Of a stretch of 64,000 nucleotides of DNA, positions 9,036 to 19,182 are shown piece by piece. This DNA is from OLB9 sp041392785 (lineage in GTDB: Bacteria; Bacteroidota; Bacteroidia; Chitinophagales; Saprospiraceae), in NCBI GenBank assembly GCA_041392785.1, contig JAWKLK010000005.1, forward strand, positions 62,001 to 126,000. The letters run 5' to 3'. The first letter of the stretch is position 1; each line of letters starts with the position of its first letter. The notes under the pieces were generated by a model. That model made no database searches and had not been told where the DNA came from. It was given only the letters and a program-made list of their open reading frames with translations. A program made the translations under genes and the position numbers.

Positions 9036-12000
9036 ATGAATTTTATACGATTTTATATTATATTAATTGTAATGCTTGCTTATCAAATTAGCGGTTTTAC
9101 AATCATCCCATCATTTGCATTGCCGGATCCTTACAGTGGTTATGATGCACCAAAACTAGATACTATACCATTATCAGACAGGGTAGGTGATTATATAACA
9201 GATGGCAAAAACAACCCATTTGATATCAAACCAAAAAATCTTGATCAAAAAGTGGAGTATGATCCGGTGTCTGGTCACTATATTATCTACGAAAAAATAG
9301 GTGATATTTACTATCGCACTCCATCATATATGACATTTGATGAGTATATGGATTATGAAGGACAACGTCAAGAAAAGAATTACTTTAACAATTTAGCCGG
9401 TATAAAGTCAGAAAAAAAATCCAAAAGTGGGATTATAGACCCATTAGACAGAATAAACCTAGAGAATAGTTTGATAGATAGGCTGTTTGGTGGATCAGAA
9501 GTAAATATCAATCCTCAAGGTAATGTAGATGTAAGTATAGGAATGCTCTATACAAGTAGTAAGAATCCTAATTTACTTCGACCTACATTCTTCAATATAG
9601 ACTTTCCAAATCCCGTTATAAAAATGAGCGTGGATGGAAAGATTGGTACAAAAATGAATCTAAATTTCAATTATGATACGCAGTCGAGTTTTGATTTTGA
9701 CAGAGAGATAAAATTAGGATTCAACTCAGGTGCGTTTTCCGATGATGACATCATCAAGACAATTGAAGCTGGTAACGTGTCACTTCCCTTGCGTGGAAAT
9801 TTGATCCAAGGTGCGCAATCCCTTTTTGGGCTTAAAACACAACTGCAATTCGGAAGGCTTTTCCTTACAGGAATAGTGTCATACCAACGTAGTAAAGCGA
9901 ATAATGTAAAAATAGAAAATGGCGTTTCTGTTCAGGATTTTGAAATTTATCCTGACGAATACGACGAAAACAGGCACTTTTTCATAGCTCATTATAATAG
10001 AGATACTTATGAGCGTTCTCTGCGCGATATACCTTACATTGGGTCATCACATCAAATAGCGCAAATAGAAGTATGGATATCAGACGACAGACCAGAATTT
10101 CAAGATAATGCTACTATGGTAGCAGCAATTGCAGACCTAGGTGAACCTGAACCAAAATATTTTACATCATCTCAAACGGTTCAAAGTGTCATCCAGTCTA
10201 AAGACGAACAGGGAATTTTATTGCCAAAGAATGGTGCCAATAGCATTTACTCAAAATTGTCACAATACAATAATATCAATGATGTAGACAAGGTGAATAC
10301 TATTTTAAAGACTGATTTTGGAATGAAACAATCCACTGATTTTGAAGTATTCAGAGGAAGAAGATTGAGTCCTTCAGAGTATACTTATCATCCGAAACTT
10401 GGTACCATTTCACTCAATAGTAGACTTAGACCAAATCAAGTACTTGGTGTAGCCTATAATTATTATTACACTACCATTTGTGATACATTATTTCAGGTAG
10501 GACAGTTATCTGCATCTTCTGTTTTGCCTTCCAATCAGACAGATACTATAAATGCGGAACCACCCAAAGTACATTTCGTCAAATTATTGAAACCCACAAA
10601 CCAGCTGACCAGCTCTCCTATGTGGGATTTGATGATGAAAAATGTATACCCATTGCGAACTACACAATTGAATCCGCACGATTTTGAATTTGATATTTAT
10701 TATGAAGATGATTTTTCAGATGGATCGTTAAAGAAGTATATTCCTGAACAGGATTTAAGATATTTACCATTGTTACAATTATTTAATCTGGATAGATTGA
10801 ATCGGTATAGTGACAGACAAGCTGATGGTTATTTTGACTATGTAAGCGGTGTCACCGTCATCGAAAGAAGTGGGTCCATCGTATTTCCAGTGCTTGAGCC
10901 ATTTGGAAGTAATTTATCATTGGAAAACTTTGAGAAACTGTTGAATCGAGATCTACCAGACAGTCTTGAAAATGTTTTAGCGAACAAATACAGATACCAA
11001 TCACTTTATGATTCCATTGTGGTTTTGGCAAGACAGAAAATTGAAAAAAATAAATTTGTGATGAAAGGAAGGGTAAAGTCATCTTCCAATAATGGTGAGA
11101 TTCCACTAGGACCTTTCGTACCTCAAGGATCAGTCAGAGTAACTGCCGGAAGTAAAACATTGATAGAAGGTCAGGATTATGAAATAGACTACAGTCTCGG
11201 TAGGCTTAGAATTATCAATGAGACTTATCTGGCACAAGGAACTCCAATCAATGTGTCGTTTGAAGACAATTCGGTCTTCAACCTCCAAAATAAATCCATG
11301 CTAGGGCTAAGGGCAGAATACGTCCTTAATAAGAAAAATAGTATTGGTGCCACATTCTTGAAATTGAAAGAACGGCCTTTTAGTACAAAAGTCAATGTAG
11401 GTGATGATCCTATCAATAACACAATATATGGATTGGACTACAATTATAGCAATAAAGCACCATGGATTACAAAATTGGTTGATAAATTACCTTTCTACTC
11501 TACAACACAAGAATCCAATATCAACTTTATAGCGGAGGCGGCACTAATTCGTCCGGGACACTCCAAAGCCATCAATACTTCCGTTAAAAAGGATGGCGAA
11601 GATGTTGAAGAAAATTCAGGGATTGCAAATATAGATGATTTTGAAGGTGCTATCTCGACTTTTAACTTAGGAGGATTGAACCCAAATAACTGGGTTTTAT
11701 CTAGTACACCAACAGAATTCAAAGAATCCAGTCTTGATAATCAACTGATTTATGGTGCTAACAGAGCTAGGATCAATTGGTACACATTAGATCAAGGAAT
11801 TGCAGCTCGTTCATCTGAGGATAATATAGATCCTTATACTCGACTTATGAGTCAGACCAATTTATTTCCTCTGAGACCAATATTGCCGGGTCAAAATCTA
11901 CTTTTACTTTTGACATTTCATATTATCCTACTGAAAGAGGTCCTTATAATTTTGATAGCAGAGGAGGTTATTCAGGTTATACATCAGGATTTGACGTGGC

Positions 12001-12116
12001 TGATGACAAAATTGTACTTAGAAATCCAAGTTCTAGGTGGGGTGGTATCACAAGAACATTTCAAAATTCTGATTTTGAAACGGCCAACTATGAAAGTATT
12101 GAATTTTGGATGTTGA
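9036..12116 (+). CDS. sprA: SprA, N-terminal part (frameshifted)
   Basis: N-terminal portion of the giant T9SS outer-membrane translocon and gliding protein SprA. A signal peptide covers about residues 1-29, then a region starting DPYSGYDAP. The sequence is coherent to about residue 952 (FPLRPILPGQ, near 11893) and then degenerates into low-complexity LLLLLTFH translation up to the stop at 12116. From about 11897 the real protein continues in another frame (STFTFDISYYPTERGPYNF). Restoring one A in the A-run at 11893-11896 joins both parts into 2492 residues, close to the usual SprA length of about 2400. Either a recent mutation or a consensus error. Confidence 0.85.
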   Translation: MNFIRFYIILIVMLAYQISGFTIIPSFALPDPYSGYDAPKLDTIPLSDRVGDYITDGKNNPFDIKPKNLDQKVEYDPVSGHYIIYEKIGDIYYRTPSYMTFDEYMDYEGQRQEKNYFNNLAGIKSEKKSKSGIIDPLDRINLENSLIDRLFGGSEVNINPQGNVDVSIGMLYTSSKNPNLLRPTFFNIDFPNPVIKMSVDGKIGTKMNLNFNYDTQSSFDFDREIKLGFNSGAFSDDDIIKTIEAGNVSLPLRGNLIQGAQSLFGLKTQLQFGRLFLTGIVSYQRSKANNVKIENGVSVQDFEIYPDEYDENRHFFIAHYNRDTYERSLRDIPYIGSSHQIAQIEVWISDDRPEFQDNATMVAAIADLGEPEPKYFTSSQTVQSVIQSKDEQGILLPKNGANSIYSKLSQYNNINDVDKVNTILKTDFGMKQSTDFEVFRGRRLSPSEYTYHPKLGTISLNSRLRPNQVLGVAYNYYYTTICDTLFQVGQLSASSVLPSNQTDTINAEPPKVHFVKLLKPTNQLTSSPMWDLMMKNVYPLRTTQLNPHDFEFDIYYEDDFSDGSLKKYIPEQDLRYLPLLQLFNLDRLNRYSDRQADGYFDYVSGVTVIERSGSIVFPVLEPFGSNLSLENFEKLLNRDLPDSLENVLANKYRYQSLYDSIVVLARQKIEKNKFVMKGRVKSSSNNGEIPLGPFVPQGSVRVTAGSKTLIEGQDYEIDYSLGRLRIINETYLAQGTPINVSFEDNSVFNLQNKSMLGLRAEYVLNKKNSIGATFLKLKERPFSTKVNVGDDPINNTIYGLDYNYSNKAPWITKLVDKLPFYSTTQESNINFIAEAALIRPGHSKAINTSVKKDGEDVEENSGIANIDDFEGAISTFNLGGLNPNNWVLSSTPTEFKESSLDNQLIYGANRARINWYTLDQGIAARSSEDNIDPYTRLMSQTNLFPLRPILPGQNLLLLLTFHIILLKEVLIILIAEEVIQVIHQDLTWLMTKLYLEIQVLGGVVSQEHFKILILKRPTMKVLNFGC
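11893..11896 (+). other. Frameshift site in sprA (probable one-base loss in an A-run)
   Basis: Upstream codons read GGT CAA AAT in the first frame. Inserting one A gives GGT CAA AAA TCT ACT TTT, which reads through into the second frame as GQKSTFTFDISYYP, a sequence expected at this place in SprA. The overlapping second frame is free of stops well upstream of this point. Confidence 0.7.
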
Positions 12117-15100
12117 ATCCCTTTATTGATTCTAGAAATCATATGCACGCCAATGGGGAAGAAGGAGAGTTTGTCATAAATTTAGGTAGTGTATCAGAAG
12201 ATATATTAAAAGATAATTTACTTTATTTTGAAAATGCAAATCCTACCACACAAAGACAAGCACCTACTACTAAGACAGCATTCGGTCGTGCCACTATCTC
12301 TATACCATTGGTGAATGGTTTTGATGTCAGTGAAGGCTCGAGTCAGGATATTGGATTTGATGGTATCAATGACGCACAGGAGCAAACTCACTACAGCTCA
12401 TGGCTGAATGAAAATAATCTGACAATGGTTCCAGAAGTTATGATGGACCCATCAAATGATAATTTTATATTTTTTAATGACCAAAAATTCGCACAGGAAA
12501 CCAATATTCTTAATCGATTCAAAGAATATAATGGCCCTGAAGGAAATGCGCCTTTGGATAGATCAAGCAACCAAAATGTGGCTAGTGCAACAAGTTTCAT
12601 TAGAGGCAATAATTTGCCGGAGACAGAAGACTTAAATAATAATAGAACATTGGATGTCAATGAATCTTATTATGAATATAGATTAAAATTAAGGAATAAA
12701 AATGGGCAGATAGACACTTCAAACCTGCAATATTTCAGGCAGGTTACAGTTTCTTCTGATTCCAATCTTTGGTATAGATTTCAGATTCCAATTCGTCAGG
12801 TGACCCCTAATTCAACTATTGGAAATATAGAAGGATTCAGAAACATTCAGTTTATGAGAATGTACATGAAAGGATTTGAATCGTCTAAGACCTTCAGGCT
12901 TGCAGAGTTTCAGTTACAACGCAGTATTTGGCGTAAACAAGAGCCTTTGTGTGATGGTCAGTCTGGAACACCAGCTTCAAAAGAAATAGATTTTGTTATA
13001 GACGATGTTGGACTTGAAGAAAATGGAGCAAAACTTCCTTTCAATTATAGGGTGCCAGAGGGAGTAAGTCAAACGAGAGTTTTTGCAGCAAATGCTGAGA
13101 TAAATCAGGATGAAAAATCTATGGCGTTACGTTTTAAGAACCTGTCACCAGACTGTGAAGTGAGCGTTTCAAAATTGGCAAGGCTAAATATGGTAGTGTA
13201 TAAGAGACTACAAATGTTTGTCCACGCAGAACATGCATTAAACAAGCCTGAACTCGAAGATGGGGATCTAACATTGTTAGTTAGGTTAGGGAAAGATTTT
13301 GTAAATAACTATTATGAGTATCGACTTCCACTCAAAATGTCGAAGGTTAAAGACGGACAAACTGCAAGTAATATTTGGAAAAATTTTATCAATATTCCTT
13401 TGGACTCACTTTTGGAATTGAAAAGAACAAGAATTAAAAATTCATTAGCAGCCAATGAATATGTAAGTGGCACCATCAATTCTGCGAAAAATGATGAAGT
13501 CCTGATCGTAGGAAATCCATCACTTGGTCTAGTGAAAGTGGTACAAGTGGGTGTGATCAATACTAGTAGTAAAGGAGAACAAATAGATGGTGAGATTTGG
13601 TTAAATGAACTTCGAGTTGTAGGATTCGATGAAAAAGGAGGTGTGGCAGCACAATCAAAAATTCAAATTCAAATGGCTGATCTTGGGGAAATCAATGCAT
13701 CAACCAATTATAGCTCTATTGGATTCGGAGGATTGGACAAAAGATTACTCGAAAGAAATAGAGAAGAAACCATTCAATATGATATCGCTACAAATATAGA
13801 CGTAGGCAAATTGTTGCCAAAAGGTGCTAAGCTTACAATACCTATGTATACTCAGTATAGTAAAACCTTAATAAATCCAGAGTATGATCCTTTTGATCAG
13901 GATATTAATTTAAAAGAAAAACTGAATATCATTCCCAATGAGGATTTTAAGGATGAGGTAAACGAACGATCTAGAAAGAGTACCACCATAAAGACATTCA
14001 ATCTTACAAATGTAAAGACGCAAGCTGGCGGGACTGGTAAGCCATGGTCACCATCAAACTTCAATGTATCCTATGCGTATACGGAAACTGAGAAAACAGA
14101 CCCAATCATTGAATCCGATTTAACTGTTAATCGTTCCATCGGATTGGATTATGTGTATTCGCGCAAGTCTAAGTATATTCAACCTTTTAAAGGGTTAAAA
14201 TCATCCTATCTTAAGCCTATAGCTGATTTTAATTTCAGTTTGTTACCAAGTAATTTTTCATTTATATCTAGAATGATTGATTATAAAAATACTAGGACAT
14301 TCAGACAACCGGAAACACCTGTATTTATTTTTGATGACTTAAGATTCAATTGGGAAAGGAATTATGTATTAGATTGGGATTTTACCAAGTCGATCAGATT
14401 TAACTATAGAGCTAATACAAATTCTATAGTTGATCAATTACGCCAAGTGGGAATCAATGATAATCCAGATGATAGAGATTATGTAGATGAGTATAACAAT
14501 CCTTATGCAGAAGCATCACAAAATCCATCTGTGGTAAATACCTATAAATGGAACAATATTAAGAAACTTGGTAGAAGTAAGAACTATACTCATTCTGCTT
14601 CATTAAGCTATAGATTGCCATTTAAATCTTTCCCAATTTTGGATTGGATCAATGCATCAGCTGATTATAGGGCAGGATACACTTGGGAAGGAGGAAGTTT
14701 GATCACTATCGACCAACTCACTCCACCTACATTTCTAGGCAATACCATCTCAAATAATGTCAGCGGCAGCTTTAATGCCACCTTATCACTTGATAGGCTT
14801 TATGGCAAATGGGGCTATCTAAAATCTATAGAAACAGGTAAAGCTAACCCAAAAAAGAAATCTGATCGCAAAAAACAAACGCCAAAAAATGTCTCCAAAG
14901 ATGATCCAAAGGGCAAAGGTGGCGGAAAAGAGCAGGAAGAGGATATCATGAAGGGGATAGAAAAACTATCTGTTGATGGATCAGATGATGAGATAGCAGG
15001 AAAAGATGGTAAAAACTCCAAAAAAGAAGAAAAGAAAGCAGATAAACCAAGGGTACCTACTTTGGCAGAAAGGATAATAATAAGGCCACTTCTAAGCTTA

Positions 15101-16513
15101 AGGTCAGTCAAGTTTAACTATAAAGATGATCGAAATACTGTCATTCCAGGATTTATGCCTCAAAGTAGCTTGCTTGGATTAAGTGAAGGATTCGAAGCAC
15201 CGGGTTTTGATTTTATTGCAGGCTTCCAACCAAATTTACAAGGAGAAAATAATAATTGGCTGATTAAAAATCAACAATGGTTCAATGCGAGTCCTAACTT
15301 CAATAGTGCACTCTCACAGACAAAACGCCAAACTGTTGATGCTAAGATACTTATTGAGCCATTTAAGGATTTCAGCATTGATGTGACCATGAAGCGATCC
15401 AGACAAGAGAATCATACCGAAGTGTTCCGTACTAAAGGAGCTGATGGTGAGTTTATGCAGCTTGCACAGTATGACATTGGGTCATTTGACGTGACATATT
15501 GGGGATTTTATACTTTATTTGACAATAGTTTGGATATATATGATGTCTTCAAAAAGAATAAGGAAATCATAGCTAGAAGATTGCCAAACATAGCCAATCC
15601 AGGTGTACATCCATCCGATCCAAGCTATGTAGAAGGTTACGGCCCCACTCATAATTTGGTTAATATACCAGCATTTATTTCTGCATATACTAAGCAATCG
15701 CCTTATAAGGTTAATTTGGATCAAAAGAGTGTATTTACAAGCAATACATACATTCCTAAGCCGAATTGGCAGATCAATTATAATGGACTTTCGAGAATGA
15801 AGGCATTCAGTAATGTATTTGCAAATTTTACGATTAGGCATGGATATTCTTCTACCCTTAAGGTGAATAATTATGAAACTCAGCCGAATTATAGTTCATC
15901 ACAACCATTTGGCGAACTCAGTCCAAACCAAAATTACTACTCGCAGCTTGAAATCAGTGCAGTAAACTTGAGTGAGCAATTTGTACCATTGATAGGTGTC
16001 AGCGTAAAAACCAAAAAAGATATGAAGTTCGATTTTGAATTCAAACAAAGTCGATTATTGGATTTGACATTGTCTACTTTACGAGAGCAAAAGAGTAAGG
16101 AGATCACCGTTGGTGCTGGATATACCATCAAAATGAAAAAGACATCCAAAAAGAAGAAGAAAAAGAAAGTGGAGGATGATGATGATTCCGATGATAAAAA
16201 ACCTTCTTTATTGGGAAGTCTTACGAAATCTAATAAGAGTGCAACACAAAAAACCAGAGATATCAGAATCAATTTTGCTTATTCTTACAGAGATGATTAT
16301 ACACAGATTTATAATTTATTGACTGGTACTGTACCACAAGCAGATAGAGGAGGAAAGACAATAACCTTGAGTCCGAATATTGAATATGATGTCAATAAAA
16401 ATCTTTCTTTGAGATGGTATTTTGATTATAATAAGACAATACCATACACCACACTTTCATTTACCAATACTACCCTAAGATCTGGGATTACTTTGAAATT
16501 TAATATAAATTAG
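11996..16513 (+). CDS. sprA: SprA, C-terminal part (frameshifted)
   Basis: C-terminal portion of SprA. The listed start is the first in-frame GTG, but coding homology extends back to about 11897. The long beta-barrel contains typical SprA features: repeated blocks of outer-membrane strands, WWLNELRV-like text (IWLNELRVVGFDEKGG), and two Lys/Asp-rich hydrophilic insertions (14840-15060 and 16130-16200). The C-terminus ends in an amphipathic strand (SGITLKFNIN), as expected for a barrel. The protein forms the outer-membrane channel for T9SS cargo, two of which (48594-51779 and 58530-60332) are in this window. Confidence 0.85.
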   Translation: MADDKIVLRNPSSRWGGITRTFQNSDFETANYESIEFWMLNPFIDSRNHMHANGEEGEFVINLGSVSEDILKDNLLYFENANPTTQRQAPTTKTAFGRATISIPLVNGFDVSEGSSQDIGFDGINDAQEQTHYSSWLNENNLTMVPEVMMDPSNDNFIFFNDQKFAQETNILNRFKEYNGPEGNAPLDRSSNQNVASATSFIRGNNLPETEDLNNNRTLDVNESYYEYRLKLRNKNGQIDTSNLQYFRQVTVSSDSNLWYRFQIPIRQVTPNSTIGNIEGFRNIQFMRMYMKGFESSKTFRLAEFQLQRSIWRKQEPLCDGQSGTPASKEIDFVIDDVGLEENGAKLPFNYRVPEGVSQTRVFAANAEINQDEKSMALRFKNLSPDCEVSVSKLARLNMVVYKRLQMFVHAEHALNKPELEDGDLTLLVRLGKDFVNNYYEYRLPLKMSKVKDGQTASNIWKNFINIPLDSLLELKRTRIKNSLAANEYVSGTINSAKNDEVLIVGNPSLGLVKVVQVGVINTSSKGEQIDGEIWLNELRVVGFDEKGGVAAQSKIQIQMADLGEINASTNYSSIGFGGLDKRLLERNREETIQYDIATNIDVGKLLPKGAKLTIPMYTQYSKTLINPEYDPFDQDINLKEKLNIIPNEDFKDEVNERSRKSTTIKTFNLTNVKTQAGGTGKPWSPSNFNVSYAYTETEKTDPIIESDLTVNRSIGLDYVYSRKSKYIQPFKGLKSSYLKPIADFNFSLLPSNFSFISRMIDYKNTRTFRQPETPVFIFDDLRFNWERNYVLDWDFTKSIRFNYRANTNSIVDQLRQVGINDNPDDRDYVDEYNNPYAEASQNPSVVNTYKWNNIKKLGRSKNYTHSASLSYRLPFKSFPILDWINASADYRAGYTWEGGSLITIDQLTPPTFLGNTISNNVSGSFNATLSLDRLYGKWGYLKSIETGKANPKKKSDRKKQTPKNVSKDDPKGKGGGKEQEEDIMKGIEKLSVDGSDDEIAGKDGKNSKKEEKKADKPRVPTLAERIIIRPLLSLRSVKFNYKDDRNTVIPGFMPQSSLLGLSEGFEAPGFDFIAGFQPNLQGENNNWLIKNQQWFNASPNFNSALSQTKRQTVDAKILIEPFKDFSIDVTMKRSRQENHTEVFRTKGADGEFMQLAQYDIGSFDVTYWGFYTLFDNSLDIYDVFKKNKEIIARRLPNIANPGVHPSDPSYVEGYGPTHNLVNIPAFISAYTKQSPYKVNLDQKSVFTSNTYIPKPNWQINYNGLSRMKAFSNVFANFTIRHGYSSTLKVNNYETQPNYSSSQPFGELSPNQNYYSQLEISAVNLSEQFVPLIGVSVKTKKDMKFDFEFKQSRLLDLTLSTLREQKSKEITVGAGYTIKMKKTSKKKKKKKVEDDDDSDDKKPSLLGSLTKSNKSATQKTRDIRINFAYSYRDDYTQIYNLLTGTVPQADRGGKTITLSPNIEYDVNKNLSLRWYFDYNKTIPYTTLSFTNTTLRSGITLKFNIN

Positions 16514-16520
16514 CGGTATT

Positions 16521-17096
16521 ATGCGGTATTTAATGGTTCTTTTCATGATATGTATTTTGCATGATTTCACGGTCGCCCAAGGATTCAAGGGAAGTTTGAT
16601 TTTGGGCGTTAATGCTGCACAGATTGATGGGGATTCATTGTACGGTTTTAATAAGGGTGGTATCAGTGTAGGTGGCAGATTATCCTATACAAATGACAAA
16701 TCTTGGGATGTGTGCATGGAGATGCTTTATAGCCAGCGAGGTTCTGCAATAGAATTTTTTACTTCCAATGAAAATTGGAAAAATTCATTAAATTATTTAG
16801 AAATACCAGTTATTTTCCACCTTAAAGATTGGTACTCAGATAAGGATGAATATTATAAGGTTAGAGCTGAATCAGGAATTTCTTATGGTTACTTGTTTCA
16901 GGTGAAATCACCAGTCTTTGATGAAGAAATATTTAAAAAGCATGATGTAAGTTGGTTAGTTGGTGTGGGATATAATTTCAATAAGCATTTGGGGATAGGA
17001 ATAAGATATACTTCATCTTTTACAAAAGTAGTAGATAATGATATTTCACAGTTTCACAGTTATTTTTTGACCATCAGGACTGAATATACATTTTGA
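16521..17096 (+). CDS. PorT-like outer-membrane beta-barrel protein
   Basis: 191 residues with a signal peptide (1-19, ending TVAQ) and a small barrel typical of the PorT / OMP_b-brl family: GFKGSLILGVNAAQIDGD, GGISVGGRLSY, YLEIPVIFHLK, GVGYNFNKHLGIGIRYTSS, and a final aromatic strand ending EYTF. It begins 7 bases after sprA and is probably cotranscribed. Proximity to sprA suggests a T9SS or cell-surface role, but small barrels of this type are numerous and the exact function is not identifiable. Confidence 0.7.
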   Translation: MRYLMVLFMICILHDFTVAQGFKGSLILGVNAAQIDGDSLYGFNKGGISVGGRLSYTNDKSWDVCMEMLYSQRGSAIEFFTSNENWKNSLNYLEIPVIFHLKDWYSDKDEYYKVRAESGISYGYLFQVKSPVFDEEIFKKHDVSWLVGVGYNFNKHLGIGIRYTSSFTKVVDNDISQFHSYFLTIRTEYTF

Positions 17097-17130
17097 TACT
17101 GTAAATTTGTGAAAATTAAAATATCGTATT

Positions 17131-17631
17131 ATGAAGTATTTTGTATTTGCCGTTACCGTATTACTTTTTTTAATTTCTTGCAAAGAAAGTAAAAAAACCG
17201 AAGCGCCGATTGCTAATAAGTCAGATCAAATTGTAGAATATGGCCCTGAAGTTCCAGGTATTACGGAGGAAGTCATGATCAATTTATTGAATCATTGTAC
17301 GTATATTGACTATATATTTAAAGATTTGCCATTTAGTGTAAGTCAAGGAGAAGACCCTAGCATCGATCAAAACATTAGATTCATAGATATTACAAAGCCT
17401 GTAGGCCGTATACCAAAACATTGCAAGCCGATTGCAAGAAAATTTTTCCAAATCAATGGGGAGATTGTGTATGATGCTGATCTTTATTTTTCAAAAGATT
17501 GTACATTTTATGTCTTTGTAGATAAGCAAAACAAACCACTTTTTGCAAATTATCTTACCACTGCTGGAATAGATTTTTATAACAAAGTTTTCCAGCAAGC
17601 ATCTAATGCTTCGAAAAACTTAGGACAGTAG
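17131..17631 (+). CDS. Hypothetical lipoprotein
   Basis: 166 residues. The lipobox LLFLISC places the lipidated Cys at residue 17, after a hydrophobic signal. The mature part has no domain I recognise; it contains four further cysteines, a central NHCTYIDYIFKDLPFSVSQG segment and a conserved-looking strand CTFYVFVDKQNKPLFANYL. A possible promoter box TAAATTTG lies at 17102-17109. It sits between the PorT-like gene and ppx/gppA. Confidence 0.6.
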   Translation: MKYFVFAVTVLLFLISCKESKKTEAPIANKSDQIVEYGPEVPGITEEVMINLLNHCTYIDYIFKDLPFSVSQGEDPSIDQNIRFIDITKPVGRIPKHCKPIARKFFQINGEIVYDADLYFSKDCTFYVFVDKQNKPLFANYLTTAGIDFYNKVFQQASNASKNLGQ

Positions 17632-17662
17632 ACTACCCATCCATTATATTAATATCCATTTT

Positions 17663-18583
17663 ATGCACCTAGCGGTCATAGATTTAGGTTCGAATACATT
17701 TCATTTACTCATAGCCAATTGCAATAAAGACGGTATTGAGAGTATTGTGTATAAAAAAAGAATTTTTGTTGGTCTTTCGGAGGGTGGGATCGATAGCATA
17801 TCTTTGGAAAAAATCCAACTTGGGTTGGATGCCATTACGGATTTTAAACGAAAATTACTTGAATTTGATGTTTTGAGAACACGAATTTTAGGTACTGCAA
17901 TACTCAGACAAGCTTCTAATAAAAATGATTTTATTTTGCCTACAGAAGACATTATGGGGCAAAATCTTGAGATCATTAATGGGCAGAAAGAAGCAGATTT
18001 GATTTACAAGGGTATCTGCCTTAACCCTAAATCATCATTAGGAACCCACCTAGTTATGGATATAGGTGGCGGCAGCACTGAATTTATCATTATAAAAAAT
18101 GGTGAAAAAATATGGTCACAAAGCTATAATATCGGAGTGGGTGTCTTGTATGCCCGATTTCAAAAAACTGATCCAATCTCTTCCGAAGATAAAATGAGGA
18201 TTAAGAAATATATCATTGAAACCTGTGAAGATCTTTGGATCGCAATTGATGCAAATCCATGCGAATTTGTCACCGGAGCTTCTGGCTCTTTTGAGGTACT
18301 TCAAAATATTGAGCAATCCCCTTTGGATTTATTGGACTTATCTCCCTTTACGCTGGATGCTTTTGATCGCGTGTATGATACTATAATCAATACATCTTAT
18401 GATGCAAGATTGCAGATGAAAAGACTACCGAAAGAACGAGCTAAACTCATTGTAGTGGGTATGATTTTGATGCAAACTGTAATAGAAAAAGTACAACCAA
18501 ATGCACTTTTCATCTCACAGTTTGCATTAAAAGAAGGTGCCCTATCGGAAATGATCACAGCTGCATTCACAGATAGTCACTAA
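17663..18583 (+). CDS. Ppx/GppA family exopolyphosphatase / pppGpp phosphatase
   Basis: 306 residues of the ASKHA-fold Ppx/GppA family, which hydrolyses terminal phosphate from polyphosphate or pppGpp. Phosphate-1 motif AVIDLGSNTFHLLIA at 4-18; phosphate-2 motif MDIGGGSTEFIII near 132; TGASGSFEVL near 205. It is the short catalytic-core type without the C-terminal HD-like domain of E. coli Ppx. Substrate preference cannot be read from sequence. Confidence 0.9.
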   Translation: MHLAVIDLGSNTFHLLIANCNKDGIESIVYKKRIFVGLSEGGIDSISLEKIQLGLDAITDFKRKLLEFDVLRTRILGTAILRQASNKNDFILPTEDIMGQNLEIINGQKEADLIYKGICLNPKSSLGTHLVMDIGGGSTEFIIIKNGEKIWSQSYNIGVGVLYARFQKTDPISSEDKMRIKKYIIETCEDLWIAIDANPCEFVTGASGSFEVLQNIEQSPLDLLDLSPFTLDAFDRVYDTIINTSYDARLQMKRLPKERAKLIVVGMILMQTVIEKVQPNALFISQFALKEGALSEMITAAFTDSH

Positions 18584-18594
18584 TCTGTAGGGCT

Positions 18595-18981
18595 TTATTT
18601 AGTTCCTATAAATATGCAGGTGAAAGAATCAGGTGACTCTTCAATAATAAAGGAGCAAGTAAGGGTATTGCCAACGAGCGTCCCATTACCTGAAATGAAC
18701 GTTTCTTCTTCTATTTCAGTTTTATTAAGTGTCAAAGTTGATCCTGATACTTTTCCTGTAAGGGTTGTTGTATCATCATCAGAATCTATAACAAAATTGA
18801 CTTCTGTTTTAGAATCTCCTTTGGCGCTAATCATTATTGTAGTTGGATATGTTTCGTCATCATCACAATCAACACTACCAATATAGGTACCAAAAAACTT
18901 CTCATTCTCTGCATCTTTACCGCATGAAGCGAAAACCAAAACAACCAAAATCATTGAAAAATAGGAAAAAATACTTTTCAT
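18595..18981 (-). CDS. Hypothetical lipoprotein
   Basis: 128 residues from ATG 18979-18981. The open frame extends further upstream, but MKSIFSYFSMILVVLVFASC gives a proper lipoprotein signal with the lipid Cys at residue 20. The mature domain is a small Asp/Thr-rich beta protein (GTYIGSVDCDDDETYPTTI, repeated TLTG and TLTL strands, GTLVGNTLTCSF), a lipocalin-like pattern common in small Bacteroidota lipoproteins. Function unknown. It converges with ppx/gppA. Confidence 0.6.
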   Translation of the reverse strand: MKSIFSYFSMILVVLVFASCGKDAENEKFFGTYIGSVDCDDDETYPTTIMISAKGDSKTEVNFVIDSDDDTTTLTGKVSGSTLTLNKTEIEEETFISGNGTLVGNTLTCSFIIEESPDSFTCIFIGTK

Positions 18982-19182
18982 AAATGTAAATTTAAAAGTG
19001 TAAAAAATTATCTCAATAGCAAATGTATAAAAACTTTTAAAGTCTTCAATAAAAAGGAAATAATATTCACGATTTAGCAAATAAGCAAATGGTGCAACAT
19101 CAGATAGCACCATTATCCTTTAAATAATTAATAACTTCCGCGGGTAGTGAAATAATTTCTAAGGTGGTTGAATAAATGAGAT

